Shown here in pieces: positions 53,175 to 64,000 of a stretch of 64,000 nt of DNA. Below the pieces are notes generated by a model, which ran no database searches, was not told where the DNA came from, and was given only the letters and a program-made list of their open reading frames with translations. Origin of the DNA: Nectonema munidae (lineage: Eukaryota > Nematomorpha > Nectonematoida > Nectonematidae). Location of the stretch: positions 186,001 through 250,000 of the forward strand of contig JAUIRK010000915.1 of assembly GCA_030549495.1 (NCBI GenBank), written 5' to 3'. Position 1 is the stretch's first letter, and every line of letters starts with the position of its first letter. The position numbers and the translations under genes were made by a program.

Positions 53175-53262
53175 CGTTAATAGCATATCGCCTAGTGGTT
53201 GGAGAATAGGGTCTTGATCCTAATTGTCTGGGTTCGATTCCCGATCGTGGCTAACTAAAATA
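53175..53262 (+). mobile_element. tRNA-like SINE head
   Basis: CGCCTAGTGGTTGGAG is A-box-like, and CTGGGTTCGATTCCCG is a perfect B box 35 nt later. An anticodon-arm-like hairpin (TAGGG/TCCTA) lies between. The acceptor arms do not pair, so a functional tRNA gene is unlikely. It differs from the SINE at 8965 and 12640. No tail was delimited. Confidence 0.5.
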
Positions 53263-53299
53263 AAAAATCTATAACGAAACTAAGGAAGTTAATTTTTTG

Positions 53300-54240
53300 A
53301 TTGACACTGCCCACCTTTGCATATACATAATTATATATAAATATTTTGTAATGTATGACCTTGTGCATTTTCATTGGGTCTTAACCAGAAAACTGAATCA
53401 CTATGAAAGGCCATAACGAAGAAATTGATTTATAAATGAAAGGCAAGAACTAAAAGATTTATCTCAATCTCCTCCTCTCACCAATTGTCAATGGGCCTGG
53501 TTCATACCAAATTAATTGGTTAGGCGGATTGATTACTCTCTTCTCTGACACTTTTCGCCAAACTAGATGTGCCAACTAACATAGAAAATGAAGGAATTAT
53601 CTTACATAATCTTCATATTATTGCTACCCACACATATATTCAGTTATTAAAAGTAAATTGTTTGAAAATGAAGTTAGGACTTCGGTCTAATAATTGACAA
53701 GTATGAAATCGTGAACTTAAATTTCGCTCTTAAATAGAAATTGAAAGTTTCCAAGGATACTTTTACTGTACTCAAATAAGTATAGCGGTATCTATTAGGT
53801 TAAAGCCAATCTTATTCAAAAGCAAGCCCAGCATTTTTTACATAATTATTTTTTAGTAATATCATAAGAGGCACTTTTAAAAACACGAAAACTTTTATCA
53901 ATAAAATTACAATTAATTGCCTACTTATATAAGTTTTATTAACAAAAATGTGAAGGAAATTGTAGAGATATTGGGAATTATTCAAAGCAATCTTAGTAAA
54001 AAAAACTAATTGAATAAAATGAACAACAAAGATCTTATATATTTCACTTTTAGAATAAAAGACTTAATTGTTTAATATTTATCAAATATAATAAAGGCAT
54101 TTATCTTAAAATATTTGGTTTGCTGAAAAATTTGTGGGTTTCTTGTTCAAATCTCAGGCAACCTTACTGCCTCTGATCAACTATAGCTCAAATTCGGATT
54201 GATTATAATGATCAAATGAACCGGATATCAATAAAAAATA
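53300..54240. other. Interval without a supported gene
   Basis: A+T-rich; no exon, terminal repeat or array recognised. A weak B-box-like TTGTTCAAATCTC at about 54143 was not called. Confidence 0.4.
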
Positions 54241-54249
54241 TAACTTTTT

Positions 54250-54530
54250 AAAATTTTCTTTATTTTCCCCCCAAACCCAAAAAAATTTTTTAAAAACATC
54301 TTTTTTTTTTGGTAGTTTTCTTCTTCCTCCTTTTTTTAAGAAACAAATTATACTAATGGTGGTATTATGGGAAATTCCCCAACAAAAATTTTTAAAAAAA
54401 TTTGTAAGGAAAAATTTTAGTGAAAATTATACAAAAACATTTTCATAATCAAAAAAATGTTGGCTTCCCATGTTGTCCGGAACAAAATTTTTGGGGGGGG
54501 GGGGGGGAGGGGGGGGGGGGGGGATAAATA
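54250..54530. other. Low-complexity interval with long homopolymers
   Basis: Many expanded runs (C6, A7, T11, and a G-rich run of about 30 at 54491-54523) within 280 bp. The texture is like 26570-26691 and may reflect low-accuracy consensus. Confidence 0.45.
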
Positions 54531-54639
54531 CTTTTGAGGAGCGGAAGAAAATTAAAATATCACGTGATTTTGAAAAAGTGATTTAAACAAGATAGAAAAC
54601 AAACTTTTAATGAGTAAAAATTGACATTTAAATTATAAA

Positions 54640-55500
54640 ATCTCCGTCCCTACCGCGGCCCTGTTGCTTTGTGACCGGAATGGCGAAGTTGCCTACGCTT
54701 TGACATATCTGTTTGGTGGCCAAAGGCAAAAGCTCCATTGAAAAAGTTCATTGATGCCTCCACTACCTGATACTGTAACGGCTTTTATTCGGTGCCTGGG
54801 GGGCCTACTTTCCTTCTTTATGAAATACCATTTTCCAAATAATCTTACAAAATCGATGACATGTTTCATGCCATAAAATTTAATATCCTTAGATTACTGC
54901 CTCTGCCAGCACTCCCATCCCATCCCATAAAGAATGTGAGTGAGGGCTCTGAAAGTTGAAGAAAAAATTAGTCTAACAATAACAGATTCAAAACGGTCAT
55001 AATTTCGCCATTTTTAATCCATTATTTGTTCTGTACAAAGGTTGCCTTGATTTTCTATGTCCTAAAGACAAAATTAATACGTTCATACTGTTCTACTACA
55101 TCTATATTCTATGCGCTACATACGCATGTACCTCACATTGTGGTAGGAGGCTATGTACTTAGCGGTTGCTAATTGCAAATTCCTGAAGAACTAGTAGATT
55201 TCATGATATTATATGCAGAATTGTGGATTCGTTGTCAGTCACTGAAATATTGTTTCAATCATGTTTTAGTAAAAGATTAATTAAAAAAACATTATTTTGT
55301 TTTGGTGCGCCCTACTAGTATAGTGCTTGCCCACGTTTTCAATCTCAGGACGGACTACTGATATTCACAAAATAAAGGATCCATTATTCTACTACTTTAT
55401 AAAAAATTATGCACGTAATAGGACGGAATAAAAATTGCAAACAGTTTGTTTTTACACACATTTAAAAAGTGATTCATTAAAAATGAAATAAATTCGGTAA
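54640..55500. other. Less A+T-rich unrecognised interval
   Basis: 54640-54960 contains ACCGCGGCCCTG and GGTGCCTGGGGGGCC and is richer in G+C than its flanks. Frames are open on both strands for short distances, but no domain or splice chain was found. Confidence 0.35.
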
Positions 55501-55554
55501 AGACTGAATGTTATAAAATTCAAATGCATTTAAAAAGTTCTAATGAATTTTATG

Positions 55555-55715
55555 GTGTTGTTCTGGGCACCACGGAATTTTTCGGCCGACCAATAGTGGT
55601 CTGCAAACGTTTCCAGGGACAATTCAGCCTCTGGACAATTCGGCATCAATGCAATTTGAATATATTCAGAGGCCAAATTGACCTGCTTCTCTGCAGACCA
55701 TTGTTACCCATCCTC
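55555..55715 (+). repeat. GGACAATTCGGC-type repeats, possibly related to the foldback element at 57.8 kb
   Basis: TTTTTCGGCCGACC, GGGACAATTCAGCCT and TGGACAATTCGGCATC recall the arm units at 57795-58710 (GGACAATTCGCC and the CGGCCGACAGAC terminus). The ORF at 55524-55718 is a translation of this. Confidence 0.4.
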
Positions 55716-55718
55716 TAA

Positions 55719-55993
55719 CAGGATTTCTCAACCCCGGGCGAATCGTCGCTCCTTTACTGGGCGATAAATGGAAAATTAAGTGAACAATTCGCCAATGTAT
55801 GTAAAAATATTCAAATATTTTTTCAAAAACTTAGTTTTGTCAGAATTTCAATCATAGTTTAAATTTCAACTGAAACATCGCCTATTTTTATAACTCAAAA
55901 AAGAAGAATGACCGATAAATCCAATTTCTTGAAATATGAAGTCTCTAGAAGAAAATTTTTACAAAATTTAAACAAAAAGATTGAGAAACCCTG
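55719..55993. mobile_element. hAT MITE, CAGGATTTCTCAACC type (275 bp)
   Basis: Left CAGGATTTCTCAACCCC and right ATTGAGAAACCCTG are inverted repeats. Flanks CCTCTAA and CTCTAGTG share CTCTA but are not a clean octamer. Related to the MITE at 7525-8078 by its terminal sequence. Confidence 0.7.
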
Positions 55994-56308
55994 CTCTAGT
56001 GTAATGTTCCTTCTTTGGACATTTGTTAAAAACGCTGAGAAAAACTGAAATGGGCGACTTGTAGCATTATTTTTATAAACAAATCCATATAAACTTACTT
56101 TTGTCTTAATTAATAATGGGTTTACAAATCAATAAACTGCTTTACGAACCTTGAAAGAAGTTGAGCAGAAAGAAAAAAAATGATACGAGTTGTGACCAGG
56201 GATAAAATGAAAGAATGATTGATTTATATTAGTTAATCACTTTAGCCTTCATTAATTATGTAGGTGACAGGAAAGGAGAACAGCAGGAAGTGAGTAAATA
56301 TTTCACAA

Positions 56309-56593
56309 ATGACAAATATAGTAGGATCGCCATCCTTCGGAACTCTCATGCCAAGCGATGACTTAAATACGGACATGCGTAATAGTGATTCACGTCAAAT
56401 CAAAACGTGTCAGACTGGCTTTTCCATTCAAATGGCTAACAGAATAAGATTGACAACTTCTCTAGTGACTCGTATTCAAAACAATTCAGCCTTTATTTGT
56501 TTAAATTTAACTCGCCCAATTGACGTACCAAAAGAGGTCCAAGGTGGGAGGGAAGGTCCAACTCGAGAGCAGAACCGAGTAATGACAGCATAA
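56309..56593 (+). CDS. Unrecognised 94-codon ORF
   Basis: ATG at 56309 to TAA at 56591-56593. The product starts MTNIVGSPSFGTLMPSDDLN and includes GGREGPTREQNRVMTA. Polar, no signal peptide or membrane span. Composition is less A+T-rich than the surroundings. An acceptor-like ACAAATATAG overlaps the start and donor-like CAAG|GTGGGA lies inside, so it may be part of an exon. No family recognised. Confidence 0.25.
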   Translation: MTNIVGSPSFGTLMPSDDLNTDMRNSDSRQIKTCQTGFSIQMANRIRLTTSLVTRIQNNSAFICLNLTRPIDVPKEVQGGREGPTREQNRVMTA

Positions 56594-57129
56594 TGATTTC
56601 CCCTATTCTCGTGCTTGTTTTCAATTGTTAATCCTCTTCTCAAAGAAAAGCTTGACATAATTGAAAACGATATGAAAATTTATTGGAAAGAAGGTATTTC
56701 TTTGGAATAAGATATGGAAACAAGATGAAGATTTGACATTTGAGTTGCAAATTTGGTTCTTAATTCTTTTTAATATTAATTTGAAGGATATCAGGCAATA
56801 AAATCCAGGAGAAGAACTGCAAAATAATATTGAGAACAAAGTAACTTATACTTTATTTAAATTTGGAAATTTTTCTGTGAAAAAATGATCACATCTTTTC
56901 CGAGTCCTACGAAAATTCATCCTGATGTAAAGCAAATCATGAAGAATCAAGTTCTAGGAAGCCACTGATATGAATATATATTTACTATTGATTGATTTTT
57001 TTACTTTTAATAACAAAAGTTCTAAGATTTTTTAAATAAATAAATTTGGAGAATATTTTTTATGTCATAAAAATTCAAATTCTATTATTTTCTCTAATTA
57101 AATTTTATTTTGTTACTATACTAAATAAT

Positions 57130-57420
57130 TAGGGTGGCCCAAATTGGGAGCGTTCGCGTTAGCCCAAATTGGGAGCGTTCGCGTTAGGATTGTATCTTTC
57201 ACTCAGTTGTATTTATATATTGTCACATAAATTCTTGTAAAATAACAAGGTATAGCTATTCTTTTGTAACAAGGGCCGATAGGTGTTTAGTGGGATGGAA
57301 AGTCCAGTTAGACTTGGACTCAGCATTCCGGGCGGGCCACGATATCCGAAAGGATGAGTGCGAACGCCACAAAACAATTTAATTACTTACTTACTTACTT
57401 AATTACTTAATTAGGGTGAG
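57130..57420 (+). mobile_element. GC-richer retroposon-like segment with (ACTT)n tail
   Basis: It begins with two tandem copies of a 25-bp unit (GCCCAAATTGGGAGCGTTCG CGTTA). A GC-rich block at about 57270-57370 holds GGAAAGTCCAGTTAGACTTG and a hairpin ATCCGAAAGGAT. It ends (TTAC/ACTT)n at 57382-57410. A sharp composition shift and a 4-bp repeat tail are typical of a SINE or LINE 3' end inserted on the + strand. No coding or B box was seen. Confidence 0.45.
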
Positions 57421-57534
57421 TGAGTAGTTGATTAGATACTTGGCTTTGATGCTACGGCCCAATACCAAAACGGCCCAAACAAAACCGGACAAAAACCAAA
57501 AAGGCCAAAACCCGGGATCACAGTTTTTTGTGAA

Positions 57535-57635
57535 TTTGTTTTTAAGAGTTGGGAACCTTTGGGAACGAACCCCTGACCTTCAACTGTTAAGCTGAGAGGT
57601 ACACCCAAATAACCATTGAGGCTCAGTTTTTTTAT
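57535..57635 (-). mobile_element. tRNA-like SINE head
   Basis: On the minus strand TGAGCCTCAATGGTTATTTG resembles an A box and AGGGGTTCGTTCCC a B box, about 45 nt apart. Upstream (57468-57520) is a run of GGCCCAAAAC-type words. Not a full cloverleaf. Confidence 0.45.
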
Positions 57636-57794
57636 ATAGGTAGATATTTGGATGCTATTTATAAATTTCTACAATTTTTTTTGTAAAATTTAAATTGAAA
57701 GTTTTAAAAAAAATCTAAAATCAGAAGTTCCCAAAAACTATAATGTCGAAAACAATAATTTTTTAAACCAAAATTTTTCTTTTACCTCAGTTGT

Positions 57795-58712
57795 TAAAAA
57801 GTTCCTCAAACATTTCGCCCCATAGACATTTCGCACCATTATTTTCATAAGAGAGTTCATCCCATGGACAATTAGCCCCATTATTTTCATATTTTGTCTC
57901 ATGGACAGTTAGCCCCATTATTTTCATAAGACATTTTGTCTCATGGACAATTCGCCTAACTATTTTCATAAAACAATTTGCCCCATTATTTTCATAAGAC
58001 GATTTGCCTCATGCTCAATTTGCCCCATTATTTTTATAAGAGAATGCGCTCTATTATTTTTATAAAACTTCCAGTCCTATTTTTATAAGACAATTCTTTC
58101 CATTAAAAATTTGCTCTATTTTTATAATACAATTCTTGCCATAGACAAGTTAGTCTATTTATGCAGATAAATTAGCACTATTGTTTTAATAAACCGTTTT
58201 TTCAATTTTTTTACTCTTTTTACGCCTTTTTCATAAAACGGTTTGGCATATAAACGTTTTGCCTAATATCATAACTCATCTCAATAAAAATAGCTATATT
58301 TTAATTTTATTTAGTTTTTTGAAGGGCAGTTCTTTTATAAATGAAACAAATATCTAAAATTTTTAAACAAAATAAAAATTAATATCTTGTAATTGTAATA
58401 TCATCGTAATTATCGTTTTCTTCATTTTCATCATCAATAATTTAAAATTATTTAAAAGTGATAAAAAAATTAAGAGATAAAATGATTAACTTGAAATAAT
58501 TTAATAGAGATAAAATAAACAAGAATATAAAATTTTTTAATAATTTTACACATGTAATAAACAAAGATGGATGAAACAAATAGCCTATGAGACAATTTGT
58601 CTATGGGGTCTATGGGGCGAATTATCTATGGGGCGAATTATTTATGGGGCGAATTATTTATGGGGCGAATTATCTATGGGGAAAATTGTCTATGGGGCGA
58701 AATGTCTGTCGG
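57795..58712. mobile_element. Foldback-like element with arms built of short tandem repeats
   Basis: The left arm (57805-58170) repeats ATTTTCATAAGAC and GGACAATT(C/T)GCCCCATT in units of about 30-40 bp. The right arm (58585-58712) repeats TATGGGGCGAATTATC in ~19-bp units. The outer ends match when inverted: left ACATTTCGCCCCATAGACAT, right (inward) GACATTTCGCCCCATAGACA. The ~400-bp A/T-rich centre is noncoding. The 60-codon minus frame (57787-57969) is a translation of the arm. Confidence 0.7.
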
Positions 58713-58719
58713 CCGTTAA

Positions 58720-59690
58720 AAACACTTAATGTCCTTTTCAAATGTTGTTTTGGTTAAAATCTTAACATTTTCCATTCTGATCTATGAATAAAACCTTCTA
58801 GTCTTGATATTGTTTAAATTCATGCATAGATATTGCAAATAAAATTTCAAATTTATATTATTGGCTTTAATATTATACTAAGCCAGGATTTTTACAATTA
58901 AATATTTTTGTTTTTGTTTTGACTCTATATTTTGCGTAAAAGCTAAAGCAACCTTTTGCTAACAATGTGTTATTTATACAGAGAAAAGTGAATATAGTGT
59001 TCTACCGTATATTATATATAAGTGACATATACGATAATAGAACACGCTCCGTATAAGTCGAATCTTTTGGGACCTGAAAAAAACGTTGACTTACGCGAAG
59101 TTCGACTTTGGCAAATTTTTTTAACAACATAAAATTCAATCAATAAAAAAATATATTAAATAATGCATAATTTGTTTTTGCTTAAATTTTTCTTGAAACT
59201 TTCCAGAAGAAAACTTACGTATTTATCAAAAAAAAATTATCTATATATTCTGGTGATCCATCAAAAGAGTCATTTTTCTACTCTGTTTTCTCATTTTATA
59301 ATCAAGTTTTCTTAAACTTCTCTGGTCGTCCAAGCTTTTGCATATGATCAACAGGTAATTTCTTCAAATTTTTAAAATATATAGGGTTTTGGATTTTCTA
59401 ATGTTATTATTAACAGAGGTAGCTTGTCTAATGCATCTATATTTGCAGAGACGAGTACTGTTATTCAAGTGTTCCGTTCTTTTGAACCATAACACTTCTT
59501 AACTATAAATTTAAATGATTTATCTAGTAACATTCTAAATAATCTGCCATTTTTTTAATTATTGTTATATTCCAAATAAGAACAACTTCTGGGTTCACTC
59601 CTGAAGATTCACAGGAGTTAGATTTAGATTAATTAATACCAAGTCTTTTTAGAAATCCATTTATCCACAACATTGAAATTTCGCTTTAAC
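58720..59690. other. Interval without a supported gene; possible pogo/Tigger-like end
   Basis: 59045-59112 (CTCCGTATAAGTCGAATC ... GACTTACGCGAAGTTCGACT) recalls the ends of pogo/Tigger elements, which repeat CGACTTACG words. No transposase and no partner end were found, so the call is weak. Confidence 0.25.
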
Positions 59691-59699
59691 ACTATGTAA

Positions 59700-60076
59700 C
59701 AGGGCAGTATCAAGGGATCGTGGCGCCCCAGGGCAAAGGTCCTGAATGGACCTTCACCCCTTGCTCTTTATTTTCTCACTCATCCCCACCCCATTCTGCC
59801 TTTAAAAGTGATTTAGAAAAAATGCTCACATTTTTATTAAGCCACATAATTCAGATATATACTGACTGAGTCGAAGACAGTCTCCATTAGATGTTCATTT
59901 TTCGTGTTTTAGCAACAGCAAAATTATCGATGACTTCGTCAAAATCAACACAATCGAGAACTTCTTTCTCAATGCTCATAAGAGCCATACTTTGGAGGCG
60001 GGCTTGCCCCATATGAAATGGAACGCCCTAGGTGTGGCGCCCCGAGGCAATTGCCCTCCCTCTTGAAACGGCCCTG
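59700..60076. mobile_element. hAT MITE, CAGGGC...GCCCTG type (377 bp)
   Basis: Left CAGGGCAGTATCAAGGGATC and right CTCTTGAAACGGCCCTG are imperfect inverted repeats. Subterminal GTGGCGCCCCAGGGCAA and GTGGCGCCCCGAGGCAA are direct-like matches. Octamers CTATGTAA (59692-59699) and ATATGTAA (60077-60084) match at 7 of 8. Confidence 0.85.
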
Positions 60077-60479
60077 ATATGTAACAAATTTCATTTTCGT
60101 CTTGTTACTGGCTTAAACTTAAAACTTCCCAGTTCTTTGTAACTAAATTACATGGAAAATAATATCTGATAAAAGGTATGTTTATACTTAAAGGTGTTTG
60201 AATATATTAAGAAGTTTTACTTAAACAAAATATATAATAATTGCGCTCATGCAATATAAGCACAATTTTTATCTGACGGACTAATATTCTAAATAATATA
60301 ATTCGCAAACCAACTGGTAGTTATTGAATTAAAAATTGTTATGCGAAAAGGTCATAACAAAATTGAACACCCTTGTAGTTCATAGGACTCACAAAGTGGC
60401 AAAAAAAAAGTGTTGACATAAAGACTTTATTTTAACGTTTCGATTGTGACAGCACCGAAAAAACGAAAAAAAATGACGT

Positions 60480-60930
60480 ATTACTTGCAACAGAGCGAAG
60501 AATCAGTGCAGGTAGGAAGGACAGACGGACGACACGTTGGAGATCAGTAACTTGAATATGACGATCGTGATTTTCCGTTTCTTGCAACGACGCAACATAT
60601 GTACAAGCGATATCTCAGAGACAGATTGAAATAAAAAGTAATAAGCACCAAGGTCGTATAAATTATTATTATTACACAATTCGAAATGCATTATAACTGT
60701 CATATATTTTACCAAGCTTCCTTTGAGCAAGAGAGATGAAATGTACTCGTCGGCAGTACGATGTGTGACGAGACGCACTCGCTTCGCTTCTCTTGTCTTC
60801 GTTTTACTTCCGATTAATGTTCGGTACTCCTGCCATTTGAGGTCAATTGGACTGGGTATCAAAATTATGGGCATCAACCGAGGAAGAGCTACAATGCGCA
60901 ATACCGACTATTCTTCTATTCAATGAGTTT
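60480..60930. other. CpG-containing unique patch, possible promoter or first exon
   Basis: Richer in G+C and CpG (GACGACACG, GACGAGACGCACTCGC) than anything nearby, with no repeat signature. On the minus strand ATG at 60901 opens a frame with a possible donor CTTG|GTAAAA near 60712. On the + strand a frame opens at 60723. No motif tells which, if either, is used. Confidence 0.3.
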
Positions 60931-60934
60931 AAAT

Positions 60935-61580
60935 TTACTATTAGATTTTAACCTTTGTACTCATTCGGATCTGATTTTACGAAATTCTCCCCGTTTCACG
61001 GAATTGTCTCGGTTTCATGTTTGTAAAAAACTGTAAATTTTAATTTTTTTCTACTCTTGATCAGTCAGGCAATAAAAAAACCTTCCCAACAAACTTGTAA
61101 AATAAGGGATGAAATTTTTGACGTTATGCATCTCTGTTTCAAATTATAAATTGGAGAAGTATGCCATATCTTGGTAAGAACTTTGATTTACCTCCAAAAA
61201 TTTTTACTGAATCTGTAGTTGTGAGTTTATTGAGAGTTACAAAGATAGACTTTTGATATTTTTTATTCTTGTATTACCTTGTAAAATTTTTTTTATACAA
61301 AAATGTAAATTTAATTGGATCAATGAAGAAAAAAAACTTCTCTACTAAATATTTTCTGTTCTTACAAGGTAACTTTTTAATCTTACTTTTATATTTTTTT
61401 ACATTTATTTTGAGAGTAGAGAAAAAGATAATTTTAAATTTTTTCTATTGAAACTCTCTTATTTTCTAAAAGAAGAATAAAACTGCTGTTATCTTGCTAA
61501 GTTCTTTCCTTCATGATAAAGATATTTTAAACACAGTCACAAAACTTCCAATATATATTATAATAAAACCAAGGTGGGTG
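60935..61580. other. A+T-rich interval with no recognised feature
   Basis: Nothing supported on either strand. The frame at 61269-61451 is Phe/Leu-rich only because of T-rich composition. Confidence 0.45.
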
Positions 61581-61584
61581 TAGA

Positions 61585-61830
61585 CAGGGCCGGCCTTAGG
61601 CCTCTGCAACGTATACTGCCGCAGTGGGCCCCGCGCTTCTCATTTTTCATTTTGATGATATATTGTATGATTTCGCTAAACGCAGGCTTCGCAAAGTAAA
61701 GTTACTTTGATCGTCATTTTGTGTTACTGAAAAAGTAATAAAACAAATCCCTTTTCTTTTTTTCAAAATCTTATTTCTCACTTTTAATCTTTTTTCCTAC
61801 CCACACTGGGCCCCGCGCAATCCATTTTGT
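61585..61830 (+). mobile_element. Fragment of a CAGGGCCGGCCTTAGG hAT-type MITE
   Basis: CAGGGCCGGCCTTAGGCC is a typical hAT-type end. GTGGGCCCCGCGCTTC near 61624 recurs as CTGGGCCCCGCGCAATC at 61807. The partner end is not present in the rest of the window. Confidence 0.35.
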
Positions 61831-61839
61831 AATTTATTT

Positions 61840-63220
61840 TTTATCTAAAAAACACTTCAATAATATCTGTAAAAATTGTTAATCTTTATTTTTTTAGTTT
61901 TTTTTATATTTAAAAATGTTTTCCAATTTTTTTTTGAAAAAGTGTATGTTTTAAACACAATTAATTAAATAAGGACCATTTTGATCCATATAGGCTATTT
62001 TAAACTAATGTGTTAGCGGAAATTATCGACTTACAATATGACTCTGTGATGAAAAACAAGTTTTTACAGGCTTAATTGGCTTAAAAAATTCTAAGTATGT
62101 TATGCAGGACTTATCTTTGCGGCCAAATTTTTGGAGTGATGAATATCAATAAGTCAAAGCACAGAACAAAACTAAGAACTGATCTCATATGAGTGATACT
62201 TTAATAGTTTTTTCTCCTACGAATTCAACTCATCTTTTCTACGAAGTTGTATAATATGAACGAGGAATATGGTAAAGTAGTATGACAAATCTTTATTAAA
62301 ACTCTATCAGTCTTTTTAAACTGAAGTTAAAAAGTTTTGATTATAATAGGAAAGGCCTAAATAATGGGAAAATAACTCTTAAGAATTCACTCCTTCCCGA
62401 TCTCGTGGTCACGAACCTAAATCGGTCGGTAAGCGATTTTATGGTGTTGCAAGGACATAAAATTAATTAAAGTATCATTTCAACGTTTATTTATTTAAAG
62501 TTAAACAAAGTTATTTGATTAAAAAAAAACAAAAAAAACGTTATTTATTTGGAGTTTTTTTTTCGTTTTTTTATTTTTATTTTTTAATTGATTATTTTTA
62601 CCTTTGTTAACTCTCAATGCTCTCTTTTTTAAGTACAAAAAAGTTTGCTTTCGTTAAAGTAGGAAATTGCACCACCTTGCATACTACTGGAATTTTTTAG
62701 AGCAATAACCTTTTAAAAATAATCTTATCTTCTAGCGTAAGTTTAATTGTTTTAGATCTAATCAAATTTTGTTAGAGCAAACTTTGTGGGCAACAGGGAT
62801 TAGTTTCATGCAAAGCAAGTTTTACTACAACTTTAAACCAAGAAATCTGAGTGTGACACTTCCCCCTCCCTCGCTTTCAAATGTATACTATTCTGTTAAA
62901 AATCTTCAAATTTCTCATATATTCACACATCTAGTCTATTTTTTAACTAATCATAACCACATTAAAATATTTGATATTTAAGAGCAAAAATTAAAGAGCA
63001 AATAAAATATAGGACATAATGTATTCATTCAGTTTTTTCAAAGAAAGCTTCAATTTGAATTTGAAATTTTGAAGAAAAAAAATGAAAAAAAACTTGATGA
63101 AAAAAAGCTAGAATTTTGAATTTTTTTCGTTTGAAGAATACGTTTCGTGATTTTTTATAATAAAAAAAAAGAACCAGTTAAATGTTTGTGATAAAACCAT
63201 ACATTTCTTGTGCTTTATTT
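61840..63220. other. A+T-rich interval with no supported gene
   Basis: Frames such as 62769-62981 (+) have no motif. No terminal repeats or arrays recognised. Confidence 0.4.
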
Positions 63221-63224
63221 TAGG

Positions 63225-63590
63225 TAGTGCAAATGAAGCAGTTGATGTTAGCGCATGTGTGGAAATATAGAGCTATTGTGATCTTCATCATCACTAGCAT
63301 CTTGACTTGAGGAATATTATACTGATTCCACGATAGCCTGGTCTGTGCTAGGAGAAGTGCTCATTACACGATGATCAACTCAAATGCACTCATTAAACTG
63401 AGTTGGTATTTCCACTCTCAAAGATTATTGAATGGAACAAATTGAAGTTAAAAATCATTAGAAAAAAAAGTTTAATGGACGTCAAATCTATTAACGCAAG
63501 TTAATTGATTGGTTAAACACTTATGAATTTAACTTAAAATTTAGAAAGAAAAATTTGAAAGAAATTTCTGGGCTTTTATGCCCTGATCTG
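63225..63590 (-). repeat. Repeat shared with 51.3-52.4 kb; possible transposon 5' region
   Basis: 63423-63520 matches 52180-52445 in inverted orientation. Downstream on the minus strand an ATG near 63360 reads MSTSPSTDQAIVES, then after one stop YSSSQDASDDEDHNSSIFPH, which has a diverged partner near 51420-51370. This suggests a transposase N-terminus, but no domain is readable. Confidence 0.35.
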
Positions 63591-63620
63591 TATGTATGTG
63601 TGTGTGTGTCTGTGTAAGTC
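63590..63620 (+). repeat. (TG)n microsatellite
   Basis: GTATGTATGTGTGTGTGTGT followed by CTGTGT. Confidence 0.8.
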
Positions 63621-63625
63621 TAGAT

Positions 63626-64000
63626 CAGTGTTTCCCAAACATTTTCAGACCAACGCCCACCAAAGTTTAATACACAAATACATAAAAATAATTTCATAAA
63701 AAATGTTTTATTTAATTAAAAAGTTAGATATATTTTTTTTTACTTTTTCAATGCGATGGATGAGTTTGATGTTTATTTGCTAAGGCTTCTTATTTGATTC
63801 TATGCTGCTGAGAAGGAGTCTTAAGTCGCCTCTGTTTGTGATTTGCAAACGATTTTTTTGTCTGCTGAGAACCTGTGTTATAACAAAACTGCGTTCATTC
63901 ATATACGTAGTAGGAAAAGCAATGAAAAAAAGTCATTTTTTTCCCATAATTTCAGAAATTTACAAGAATGCAAGGTTGAATCCAAAAGGTTTGATATGAT
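63626..64000 (+). mobile_element. hAT-type MITE end, cut by the window edge
   Basis: CAGTGTTTCCCAAACATTTTC is a common hAT terminal sequence, followed by AGACCAACGCCCACCAAAG. The right end lies beyond the window, so neither length nor TSD can be given. Confidence 0.45.

Noticed and set aside
53175-53262. Functional tRNA gene
   Set aside because: A and B boxes are good, but the acceptor stem does not pair and the anticodon loop would have six bases; kept as a SINE head.
57290-57365. Hammerhead ribozyme
   Set aside because: GATGAGTGCGAAC only partly resembles the core; the CTGATGA and GAAA elements are not both present with pairing stems.

Overview
The window is strongly A+T-rich animal DNA, dominated by decayed transposons. 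It has tRNA-derived SINEs, non-LTR retrotransposons, many hAT MITEs with 8-bp target-site duplications (TSDs), piggyBac relics, (CA)n/(TA)n microsatellites, and small spliced genes with AATAAA signals. This points to an invertebrate, most likely an arthropod; a copepod such as a sea louse would fit, but that is a guess. No bacterial gene, CRISPR array, retrovirus, LTR element or Polinton was recognised.

Layout. 0-5 kb: two decayed hAT transposases. 5.7-6.1 kb: a promoter-like block (CT repeat, TATA, short exons) that may start a + strand gene ending near 15.7 kb. 6.8-14.8 kb: piggyBac fragments, nested hAT MITEs, two SINEs and one well-defined orphan exon (13512-13594). 17-26 kb: two LINE relics; the second is split at a TTAA by a 4.1-kb element made largely of two different ~150-bp tandem arrays. 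27.1-27.5 kb: a small two-exon gene on the - strand. 28.4-33.8 kb: a hAT element split by an RTE-like LINE. 34.5-37.8 kb: Jockey-like LINE relics and a second, truncated copy of the array-bearing TTAA element. 38.4-39.3 kb: a protein kinase pseudogene. 40.5-51.2 kb: two convergent host genes, one on + (40.6-41.3 kb) and one on - (51.2 to 42.0 kb). The long intron of the latter holds two piggyBac relics and a hAT MITE. 51.2-64 kb: MITEs, SINE heads, a foldback-like element with arms built of tandem repeats, and long stretches with no recognised gene.

The host genes were found by joining open frames across splice sites with matching phase, not from long open reading frames. Their products (about 103, at least 116, and 218 aa) are not recognised, so no function is assigned. 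The most unusual system is the transposon-borne satellite: two copies of a TTAA-flanked element share the same end, the same two unrelated ~150-bp arrays and the same spacer, but differ in repeat number.
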